This document shows positions 8,101 to 15,350 of a stretch of 18,571 nucleotides of DNA, piece after piece (within the stretch, counting starts at the first letter, position 1; every line of letters begins with the position of its first letter). The stretch lies in assembly GCA_052148775.1 (NCBI GenBank), contig JBKQHM010000057.1, positions 1 through 18,571 of the forward strand, read 5' to 3'. The notes beneath the pieces are model-generated. The model had not been told where the DNA came from, searched no databases, and saw nothing but the letters and a program-made list of their open reading frames with translations. Both the position numbers and the translations under genes were made by a program. The stretch comes from CAVZRC01 sp052148775. Its GTDB lineage: Bacteria > Planctomycetota > Planctomycetia > Isosphaerales > Isosphaeraceae.

Positions 8101-10321
8101 GAAGGGACCGGACCAGGACCCGCTGGTCCTGACCAGCGAGCTCGCAGCCTCCGCCGAGTACCGCGTGGTCGACGAGACCGGTCCGAGGACGGTCCCACCC
8201 GGAATCCCCGTCATCCGGCCCCAGACCAGCGGTCCTCTGAGCCTCCTCCCTCCCTCGACGGCCGATTACCGGGCGGCGGCCCGAAGCTCGCAGGCCGCAA
8301 CCGCGTTCCGGCTGACCAGCCCGAGCTTTGTCGTCGCCGAGCGGCGAGGCAATGGCTTCGATGCGCTCCTGGACAACCCCGGCGGCCGTGGCGCCAGCCT
8401 GGACGTCGACGGCTTCTTCCGGGGACAGGTCTTCAAGCTCACGACGAGGGTCGACCTCCAGGTCGTGCCCGACGCCGTCGCCATCGGGCCGGCCCCCCCC
8501 GACCCCCCGCTGGCCAGCGTCGCCGTGCGGGCCAGCGACGAGATCATCCGCCGCTTCGGCAAAGGCACCGGCTCGATCGCCATCGTCCTGGATTGCTCCG
8601 GCAGCATGCGCGACGGGATCGCCGGCGGCAGCAAATGGACCGCCGCCAAGCAAGCGCTCCTCAAGGTCCTCGAGGAGGTCCCCGAGAACACCAAGCTCAG
8701 CCTCTGGACCTTCAGCCAGGCCCGCCCCGGCGTCCACTTCGACGCCCAGGGCATGATGGCGGGTAACAACCCCGCGCAGAATCAAGAGGCACAACTGGAT
8801 GCCCAGGAGCCCGAACGAACCATCAAGCAGCAGCGTCCCCTGGCTCCCTGGGCCCCCGCACAGCTCGCCCAGGTCCGACAGCTCCTCGAAGAATTGCATC
8901 CCTACCACGAGACGCCACTGGTCGCGGCGATGGCACGCGCCGCGACGACCGACCTGACCAATGTCGCCGGCCTGAAAAACCTGCTGGTCCTCACCGACGG
9001 CAACGACAATCGGTTCAATCGCGACATCCCCGCGTATCTCGAGGAGTTCTTCCGCCCGCTGGGCATCCGGCTGACGATCGTCTACTTCCACGCCGGACAG
9101 CAGGCGAATAAAGCGGAGCTCCAGGCCGCCCGGAACAATTTCGAGAAACCGCTCCAGCGACTGGATCCGCGGAATCGATTCGTCCAGGCCACGGACCTCG
9201 TCCAGTTGACCGACCGGCTGAGGACCGGGCTCGAGCAGAAGCTGGTCTGTCAGGTTATCAAGTCGGACAATAGCCCGGCCGGAAACGAGCCCCTCGAGGT
9301 TACGCGGCCCAGGAACGACCTCTTGAGATGGTGGACCGCCGGCCTGGCCCCCGGGTTCTACACGCTCCGCGTCCTCGCCGACCGGCCCTACGAGCAGAAG
9401 GTCAACTTCGAGAGTGGCGACCGGCTGATCGTCGATCTGGTCGACGGCGACAACGGCGGCATTGCCTTCCGACGCGCCCTGTACGGTGACGAGGACGACT
9501 TCCAGGACGAGGAGAAGCAGCGGGGCGGGTCCTGGCGTCTGTCGACCCTCGGCACCCGGAAAACCGGAGACGAGCCCTCCGGCCTGACTTTGATGGCGGC
9601 CCTCGAATCGTCCGCGACCGTCGAGCCGACCCTCTCGCAGCATCGGCCCGGTTGGACCGACTTCCGGTTGAGCGTCGCGGGGCTGAAAGAGGTGCCTTCG
9701 AGCCTCGCACTCCGCTCCCGCGAGCGGACGGCTTACCCGGCGCCGGTCTGGCAACTCGACGTCCCTCGGTGGCCGGGCAAGCTCGGCCGGCCGATCCTGA
9801 CGGCCTGGTGGCTGGCCAGAGAGGAGGCCACCGTCTCCGCCGCGTTCGAACTCGATCCGTCCCGAGTTCCGTTCGATGCCACGCTCCCGGACGGCGGGGT
9901 CGTGAGGGTCGAGGGCTTCGGGCTTGAGAACCACTACGTCGAGGTGCAGCCCGGCGAGCCCCCTCAGTCCTCTCCCTGCCTCTTGATCCGGCTGGCGTTC
10001 CCCGTGGGCAGCCCGCATTTCATCGATCCGGACTCGCTCAAGGTCATCGAGCCGACGCGATACGAGCATCGCTACTACGGTCGGGCCGGCAAGTATGCCG
10101 GGCTGTTCTGGCCGGTGAACGAATCGCAGTACGAGATCCTCCGCAAGAGCAAATTCCGCGTGATCTCGCTGAACGGGCTCCGGGATCGGGCGGAGAAACT
10201 CGGCCAGAAAGTCGAGATCAAGCTGGGAATCCCGAAGGACGTCGTCAGGCTGCCGGAACCACCGCGGGCGATCCAGTCGCTGCGTTCCAGCTTTCGGATT
10301 CCAGGTTTCAGGGTTCAGTGA
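5123..10321 (+). CDS. Giant membrane-anchored pseudo-caspase/VWA protein (1732 aa)
   Basis: Order of parts: basic polar tail (1-54); one transmembrane helix (about 55-76), predicted N-in/C-out; caspase-like peptidase C14 fold (about 82-322); Pro/Ala linker (to about 369); long helical region (about 370-985); beta-rich segment (about 985-1145); VWA domain (about 1149-1373); beta-rich C-terminus. The C14 fold is recognised by its strand pattern and by the tail GLGRTIFHYYITEALRGG...DGRLSLEELYRYV. The catalytic His site reads ALNGG (N169) and the Cys site reads VVEGAQ (A216), so a protease is not expected. The VWA MIDAS is complete: D1157-x-S1159-x-S1161, T1264 and D1292. It probably binds partner proteins through metal in the periplasm. 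It is paralogous to the next gene. The last ~12 residues are encoded by a heptanucleotide repeat. Function is unknown; the domain calls rest on motifs, not a database search. Confidence 0.85.
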   Translation: MADDRSQASRRSWRGKSEPERREPLARTEKSTHRWSDRSTRPGADQPSGSRPFGLIAGLVAFAACLGLVIWLIWMINPPRPAGVLLLGADYATNLAVPHNALGYRGLKGIERLSRAPRPWTLFNPARLELIHNPNDRDVLETADDWQAVITSLKKGFGEPTLILVLALNGGSDSAGAYLMPNQLKRPEDRLDMKAVIASMKELPPEKAKILVVEGAQVESDWRLGMLHNDFARRLKELEPEIRAVPNLWVLSGCDEDQRCWSSEGLGRTIFHYYITEALRGGGAAGSDGRLSLEELYRYVRENVRAWAWTARGAVQEPVLIPGPYGAGGAGASQPSHLDPTSVHLATVEDAPSAEAPPPPPRDALAGAWQAFRRLDTLVPHPSTYSPLRWRAYGAALVRYEQLLLAGATEAAQPVGEQLSRLEQAIRKDRTLSGLGASAGVNLVMDALNGGAKDRPEPSGFDKLFQSADDLDAQKIWEGLREGETKGDEGSGSVRPLRNRLAEYLLRRAQDEPDQNLPRAANDIRLTGIAGEPLPAESHFLRMLQSPPLAGRPPSFWSLASQAPRVRVLAERAAMGLSPRADGYPYCEQVHAWTRPIVEQADGNRRTGEDQLFAADERTWGLARKDLEIAEAGYHKAQALAVAIRSALSVRDRAFAVLPEYSRWLVHRQPDQSVDELAARVQTLWDNAHQLSRMLAQSDQGAELTKIQQVAQSLDSGLGQLVEQFVRERARIAKDRLNQDWEDDTAAAAVLFPDDEDLTVRKGIWDRLDDIRLHDVAVARSPSTNSDGADRPDPARIAAAARRDAAIEGNLALSALGEAWFGHAGFKDFDQGDYRKTRERLAALPGRADEANPWWKEAASLGDRIGQRFRALRGTIAALSDEGRGIADFSAFQARLSEADGLARLVDRGEEPPASSSVEPSTRYRQARVHDLLVWMADRAWRDHWYGEDPAAPPYYQGIVARLFNDAQALFPDLREADQKRRQDLSAPGRLALKGPDQDPLVLTSELAASAEYRVVDETGPRTVPPGIPVIRPQTSGPLSLLPPSTADYRAAARSSQAATAFRLTSPSFVVAERRGNGFDALLDNPGGRGASLDVDGFFRGQVFKLTTRVDLQVVPDAVAIGPAPPDPPLASVAVRASDEIIRRFGKGTGSIAIVLDCSGSMRDGIAGGSKWTAAKQALLKVLEEVPENTKLSLWTFSQARPGVHFDAQGMMAGNNPAQNQEAQLDAQEPERTIKQQRPLAPWAPAQLAQVRQLLEELHPYHETPLVAAMARAATTDLTNVAGLKNLLVLTDGNDNRFNRDIPAYLEEFFRPLGIRLTIVYFHAGQQANKAELQAARNNFEKPLQRLDPRNRFVQATDLVQLTDRLRTGLEQKLVCQVIKSDNSPAGNEPLEVTRPRNDLLRWWTAGLAPGFYTLRVLADRPYEQKVNFESGDRLIVDLVDGDNGGIAFRRALYGDEDDFQDEEKQRGGSWRLSTLGTRKTGDEPSGLTLMAALESSATVEPTLSQHRPGWTDFRLSVAGLKEVPSSLALRSRERTAYPAPVWQLDVPRWPGKLGRPILTAWWLAREEATVSAAFELDPSRVPFDATLPDGGVVRVEGFGLENHYVEVQPGEPPQSSPCLLIRLAFPVGSPHFIDPDSLKVIEPTRYEHRYYGRAGKYAGLFWPVNESQYEILRKSKFRVISLNGLRDRAEKLGQKVEIKLGIPKDVVRLPEPPRAIQSLRSSFRIPGFRVQ

Positions 10322-10405
10322 GTGGACCGGAGCGATCTGGTCACCAATCACTGATGACCAACGACTGAATACGGAAGAATGAACCCCGAAGAGTGAACAC
10401 GGAAA
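10285..10405. repeat. Degenerate heptanucleotide repeat tract at the end of the first giant gene
   Basis: Five 7-nt units of about TTYCAGG occupy 10285-10319, inside the last codons and stop of the first giant gene. After about 23 nt, nine more units of about ACYGAAN run in phase from 10343 to 10405. The last six units can also be read as three 14-nt units (10366-10407). Because 7 is not a multiple of 3, the encoded tail residues are probably incidental. The pattern recalls short tandem heptamer repeats of cyanobacteria and other bacteria; a role is not known. Confidence 0.65.
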
Positions 10406-10408
10406 ACC

Positions 10409-10412
10409 GGAG
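10409..10412 (+). promoter_or_regulatory. Ribosome binding site of the second giant gene
   Basis: GGAG sits 11 nt before the ATG at 10424, directly after the heptamer tract. The 102-bp gap from the upstream stop is compatible with one transcript carrying both giant genes. Confidence 0.45.
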
Positions 10413-10423
10413 CAAAGCGACCC

Positions 10424-13400
10424 ATGGCAGGCGACACGAGGGGAGTGGGACGTTGGCGGGAGGGTGGCTCATCCCGGCGAGCCGCGCGCACGGGCCCCAC
10501 CTCGGCTAAGAAGTGGCTCGGGACCGCGATCGTGTCGGCCTTACTGACCGCGGCCGTCGCCGCCTTCGGCTGGCTGGCGTTTCAGGTCTGGTTCGCGACC
10601 GGTCCGCGCCCTTATTTCGTCGCCTTCTGGGTTGGTCCGTATGACCGGCCCGAGATCCCGCCGACCTCATGGATGGACGCCGACCGACGCGCCCTGAAAG
10701 AGGACCGAGTCTTCTCCCGGTCCGATCCCAGGTCCGATGGCGACGACAAGACGACCCTCGAAGTCATGAAGAAGCGGCTGGAGGATCTTGCCGCTCGCCC
10801 TCGCGACGAGGATGTCGTGGTGTATCTGTCGGCTTACGCGGTGATCGATCACGACAAGAAGATTCAGATCCTGGCGGCCGATTCCGTCCCCTACGAGGCG
10901 AAGACCCAGCTCCCGCTCTCGTGGGTCCTCGACCGGCTCAAGAATTGCCCGGCGAAGAACAAGCTACTGGTCCTGGACATCATGCGGGGGATGATCGATC
11001 CTCGCGACGTGGGGGGCACGGCCGACGGCGTGGGCGACCTCCTTGCGGGCGCGCTCCAGGACGCCGGCGATCCCAAACGGCTCAATGACCCCGACCTGAT
11101 CGTGATCGCCGCATGCGGACCGGGCCAGATCGCGCTCGGGTCGGACGCACTCCGGCATTCGGTCTTCGGCTACTACTTCCATCGAGGGCTCACGACCCAG
11201 GAAGCCGACGCCGATGGTGATGGTGCGGTCTCGGCCAGGGAACTCGGCGGCTACCTGGCCAGTCACGTCGACGCCTGGGCCATGCACTACCGCGGTGTTC
11301 ACCAGGTTCCGGTGATCCTCGGCCGGCAGACGGGCGACTTCGCGCTGGCCGCCGCCCGGGCGCCGCGATCGACAGTCGTGGTCGCCAAGGCCGAAGACGC
11401 CGGGGCGGAGACGAATGCCGCCCAGACTCCCGATGCCGGCAAGAAGGAGCTGGCGGGCGAAGGGAAGGACGCGACGAAGGCGAAGGAGGACTTGGCGGAT
11501 GCGTCGAAGGGCAAGCCGGCGGATGTGAAGGAGGGCACGTATCCCGCCTGGCTCGAGGAGGCTTGGACCATCGTCGAACGCTGGCGGAATTCGGGCGACT
11601 TCCGGGCCGCGCCCCGCGTTTACCGCCGGCTGGCACGGGAGTCGATCCGGGCCGAGCTCCGATGGCGCGGCGGCGAGCCCGCCGAGCCGATCCGGCTCGG
11701 GCTGGAGAAGACCGTCCTCGAGCTGAACGATGCGATGAAGAAGGCCGTGGACATCCGTCAGCCGCCCGCGCGATCGGTCGGGCAGGCGCGCGCCTTCGGG
11801 CGACAAACCGACCGCGCGCTCGCGGATGTGCTGACGCGATGCCTCCAGAAGAGCCACCAGCTTCCCGCCGACTCGCCCGAACTGGCCAAGGAGGTCAAGG
11901 AGGGACTGGCGAAGTTCAAGGTCAGGTCGGGTCTCGACCTGGCCATGGCCCTGGTCGACGCCGCGGAGGGCGAGATCTTCGACGCCAGGACGCTGACGTT
12001 CCTCGACGGGATCGTCGACCAGTCCGGAAAGCCCCGGGACGTCGTCGAGCTGATCTTCCTCCATCAACTCGCTGGCCGCGCGAGGCAGCCCGGCCCCTGG
12101 CAGCCGGACGCGGTCCGCAAGGCCTGGAGGACGGTCCTCGACGCCGAGCAGGCCAACAGCCGACCCGAGGCGATCACCTGGGTCCGTCCCCAGCTCGCAG
12201 AGGCCGACGCCAGCCTGCACCAGGCCAGGGTGCTCTTGCTGCCACAGACGGCCAATTATGCGTCTTGGAAACAGATCGCCGCGGCCTGGGACGATGCACG
12301 TACGAAGTACGAGATCGTCGCCCAGAGACAGGCTGCGATCCGAGAGGGCCAGGCGGCACTCTCCCTTGCACTATCGGCACTGGTCAGCCAGATCCCCTAC
12401 CTGGAGGCCAGCCCGACGGCGGAACTCCAGGCCGATTGGATCGAGGCCGTCGACCGTTGCGGCGAGCTCGCCTTGAAGCTCAGGCCGCCGATCGGTCCGG
12501 AGTCGCCGGACGAGGGAACTTCGGCTGCCCTGGCCGACGCCACCGCGCGGCTCGAGATCCTCTCGCGCAAGCTAATGGCCCCGTTCCAGCACGCCGCGGT
12601 CCAGGAGATGGTGGCGAAATGCCGCACCCAGGTCCCCCCCGATCCGGAACTCGCGACCCAGATCGAGGCGGTGTACCTGTCCCCCTTGCTCGCGGTCACC
12701 GACCGTCGTGCCCTGTACGATGCCCAACAGACCCTCGAGACCCGCCTGGAGAAGACCTGGGACCCGTCCAAGGTTGACGGCTCGACGCCCACCTCGCCCA
12801 ACGGCCAGCCCGGCGCCCGCGCACGGCGTCGTTTCGAGCGCATGGCCGCGTTCCTCAAGCTAGCCGGCGACGCGAGGACGTCACGCCTGCTCGACGAATT
12901 CCGACAGACCATCGAGCAGCTCGGGCGCGGCAAGTCGTCCGTCGGCTCCGACCCGGCCTGGGACATGTCGGATCCCGGCACGGTCTGGGCCTCGATGGCG
13001 CATTGCGCCGAGCTGGCCTACGGCGCGTTCGACCAACTGATCCAATCCGACGCGAGTGGCGAGGTCCTGGACCGGCCCGGCTGGCTGGCCCCCGTCTATA
13101 TCCCCCGGTTCGGCGACTGGGCCTCCAGCCCGACCCGTCGCATCCGGGAGCGAGCCGCCAGCGACACCTGGGCCTGGCTCGCGGCCCACTACCGGCACGA
13201 GGGCCGCGACCTGCACGGGCTGATGGACCCCGACGGCGTGCTGGAGCAGGCCGCCCGCGAATGCCTGCCCGATTCCGCCGGCCCGCCGGACGTCGCGCTG
13301 CGGTTTGACGGCCCCCCCTCGACGACCCGACTCTCACCCCGACAGCGGACCGCGACCGTCAGCCTCCAGCTCGCCCTGACGGGCGGCGGCACGGCCCAGA

Positions 13401-15334
13401 AGGTCCTGGTGGAACCGCTCGTGCCGGAAGACCCTCGGCTTGAAGTCTCCGCGCCCGATCCCGCCGCGCCACAGGTCTCGGCGACGGCCTCGACGTCGGT
13501 CTCGATGGAGCTGAAGCTGTCGGACGACCCGGCACGCACGCAGGCCATGCCCCCGGCCGGACTCCTCGTGCGGGCACGCACCCCGGATCGACGCACCTAC
13601 CATGCCCTGGTCCCCTTGAAGATCGTCGCGACCGGTATCGATCCCACGCTGGCCCTCAGCCGCAGTCCGGACGAGTGCGATGACGTGCCGATGGACCGGC
13701 TCCGGCTGCGGCCGATCACCGGCGTTCGCCAGCCGTACTACGTCTTCGTGAAGAACCCGTCGGACCGGACCTGGGACGTGATCGTCGAACTCGAGGAGGG
13801 CGACAAGGTGGTGGCGAAACCGATCTCGGTCCCCGCCCAGTCGTCGAAGAAAGTACCGGGCTTCGGCACGCCGCCCCCCAAGCCGGGCGAGGAGCTGCGC
13901 GAGCTGGCCGGCCCGATGCTCCGGCTGAAAGACGCCGCCGGCGGCGTGCTCGACGAGCAGCCGATCCGCGCGGTCATCGCCACGCCTCAGGACTACGTCG
14001 AGGTCACCCGGGTGGAGTTCGCCCCCGCGGCCCCCGGGCAGCCCAACCAGCTGACCGTCGTCCTCCGCGCCCTCCCCGCGATGACCGGTCCCCCCTGTCC
14101 GGTCGAGCTCGTCCTGCCCACGCTCCAGACCCCACCCAAGGAAGGATTGCTCGTCGGCAAGCTCGAGCCCGGCAAGCCTCCGCTGACGCTCTACGCCGAG
14201 GACTTCACGCTCAAGACGACCGACGGCGACCAGGCCGACTTCTACCTCAACATCGACGGATTGAAGCGCGTGATCTGGTTCCGCGGCCGATTCCCGGAGA
14301 TCGGGGTCTTGCAGCGCCCGGTTGAGATGCGAGAGCCCCAGGTGCGCCTCAGCCCCACCTTCCTGGTCAAGCCCGGCACGGAGGCGCGGCTCCGCGTCGC
14401 CTTCGAGGCCGACAACGCCCCGGCCAATGCCCGGCTCACGTTCAGGCTCGGCCGATCCGACGGGGCCCAGTTCCAGGACGACATCGAGCCCTGGTCCGAT
14501 GCCGTGAAGCAGCGTCGCATCGGCTTCGATCCCGGCGGTGAGGCGGGCGCCTTGCTCTTCGATGCGAGTTTGAAGGACTGGGTTCGGGAATGGCCGGTCC
14601 CGGGCATCCTGGGTCGTCGCACGCTCCGTGCCCAGCTCTTCGTCGATGACCGGCGCAACCCGCTGAGTTCGTTCGAGACGGAGCTGGAGCTCGACGACCA
14701 GTTGCCCTCCAAGATGGCCTTCGAGCTTCCTGATCAGATCGCGCGGGAGACCAAGGAACTCCCCGTACGTGCCTCGGTCACGCCACCGTCATCGAAGATC
14801 ACCGACGTGACGTTCATCTTCGGTCCAAAGGCCGACTTCGACAAGGTCGTGGCCGAGAACCGGGCCTTCAAGGCGCGAACTAAGGATCCGAAGGGGAGCG
14901 AATGGACGGCGATACTCCCGGTCCCCAAGGATGCCCCGGCCAAGCTGATCGTCACCGCACGCTTCACCACGGGTGTCGGACTCACCGCCCTGCACTCCGA
15001 GGAAGTCAACGTGATCGATCTGCCCAATCCGGGGCAGATGAAGTCGGCCCCCCCCAAGCGAGGTGCCATCGTCGGGACCGTGAAGGAAGGCGACCGGCCT
15101 CAACCCGGCCTGAAGGTCGCCCTCTACGATCCCATGGCACCGGCCAACAAGAATGCCCTGCTGGACACCGCCGAGACCGACGAGAAAGGGGCGTATTCCT
15201 TCAAGAATCTCGAGCCGAAGGAGTATCTGGTCTACTGCATCAAGGAGGACGGGATCAACAATCGTAAAGGCTACAAGCGCGTTACCATCAAATCCGGCCA
15301 GACACTCCCGGTGGACCTGGAGCTGGTCAAGTAG
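10424..15334 (+). CDS. Giant membrane-anchored pseudo-caspase protein with C-terminal beta-sandwich (1636 aa)
   Basis: Basic N-terminus (1-31), transmembrane helix (about 34-56), caspase-like C14 fold (about 61-302), Lys/Ala/Glu-rich linker (about 310-373), long helical region (about 374-959), several beta-rich Ig-like segments (about 960-1546) and a final beta-sandwich (1547-1636). The last begins GAIVGTVKEGDRPQPGLKV and ends with DEKGAYSFKNLEPKEYLV, typical of carboxypeptidase-regulatory/Cna-B-like folds. The caspase SGHG site reads S136-A-Y138-A and the DACHSG site reads D185-I-M187-R-G, so His and Cys are both lost. A complete EF-hand-like loop (D262, D264, D266, S270, E273) sits in the C14 tail. 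There is no VWA domain. It shares architecture and local motifs (AW...RWR) with the upstream giant, and the two are probably co-transcribed. It converges with tssM, with 16 bp between stops. An envelope scaffold or sensor is plausible; the function is not known. Confidence 0.83.
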   Translation: MAGDTRGVGRWREGGSSRRAARTGPTSAKKWLGTAIVSALLTAAVAAFGWLAFQVWFATGPRPYFVAFWVGPYDRPEIPPTSWMDADRRALKEDRVFSRSDPRSDGDDKTTLEVMKKRLEDLAARPRDEDVVVYLSAYAVIDHDKKIQILAADSVPYEAKTQLPLSWVLDRLKNCPAKNKLLVLDIMRGMIDPRDVGGTADGVGDLLAGALQDAGDPKRLNDPDLIVIAACGPGQIALGSDALRHSVFGYYFHRGLTTQEADADGDGAVSARELGGYLASHVDAWAMHYRGVHQVPVILGRQTGDFALAAARAPRSTVVVAKAEDAGAETNAAQTPDAGKKELAGEGKDATKAKEDLADASKGKPADVKEGTYPAWLEEAWTIVERWRNSGDFRAAPRVYRRLARESIRAELRWRGGEPAEPIRLGLEKTVLELNDAMKKAVDIRQPPARSVGQARAFGRQTDRALADVLTRCLQKSHQLPADSPELAKEVKEGLAKFKVRSGLDLAMALVDAAEGEIFDARTLTFLDGIVDQSGKPRDVVELIFLHQLAGRARQPGPWQPDAVRKAWRTVLDAEQANSRPEAITWVRPQLAEADASLHQARVLLLPQTANYASWKQIAAAWDDARTKYEIVAQRQAAIREGQAALSLALSALVSQIPYLEASPTAELQADWIEAVDRCGELALKLRPPIGPESPDEGTSAALADATARLEILSRKLMAPFQHAAVQEMVAKCRTQVPPDPELATQIEAVYLSPLLAVTDRRALYDAQQTLETRLEKTWDPSKVDGSTPTSPNGQPGARARRRFERMAAFLKLAGDARTSRLLDEFRQTIEQLGRGKSSVGSDPAWDMSDPGTVWASMAHCAELAYGAFDQLIQSDASGEVLDRPGWLAPVYIPRFGDWASSPTRRIRERAASDTWAWLAAHYRHEGRDLHGLMDPDGVLEQAARECLPDSAGPPDVALRFDGPPSTTRLSPRQRTATVSLQLALTGGGTAQKVLVEPLVPEDPRLEVSAPDPAAPQVSATASTSVSMELKLSDDPARTQAMPPAGLLVRARTPDRRTYHALVPLKIVATGIDPTLALSRSPDECDDVPMDRLRLRPITGVRQPYYVFVKNPSDRTWDVIVELEEGDKVVAKPISVPAQSSKKVPGFGTPPPKPGEELRELAGPMLRLKDAAGGVLDEQPIRAVIATPQDYVEVTRVEFAPAAPGQPNQLTVVLRALPAMTGPPCPVELVLPTLQTPPKEGLLVGKLEPGKPPLTLYAEDFTLKTTDGDQADFYLNIDGLKRVIWFRGRFPEIGVLQRPVEMREPQVRLSPTFLVKPGTEARLRVAFEADNAPANARLTFRLGRSDGAQFQDDIEPWSDAVKQRRIGFDPGGEAGALLFDASLKDWVREWPVPGILGRRTLRAQLFVDDRRNPLSSFETELELDDQLPSKMAFELPDQIARETKELPVRASVTPPSSKITDVTFIFGPKADFDKVVAENRAFKARTKDPKGSEWTAILPVPKDAPAKLIVTARFTTGVGLTALHSEEVNVIDLPNPGQMKSAPPKRGAIVGTVKEGDRPQPGLKVALYDPMAPANKNALLDTAETDEKGAYSFKNLEPKEYLVYCIKEDGINNRKGYKRVTIKSGQTLPVDLELVK

Positions 15335-15350
15335 GCCGGTCACCCGGAAG

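Noticed and set aside
5375..10351. Two long minus-strand open frames (808 and 827 aa) opposite the first giant gene
   Set aside because: They are antisense shadows from strong GC third-position bias. The plus frame carries a transmembrane helix, C14 landmarks and a full VWA MIDAS; the minus frames show no domain and no start context.
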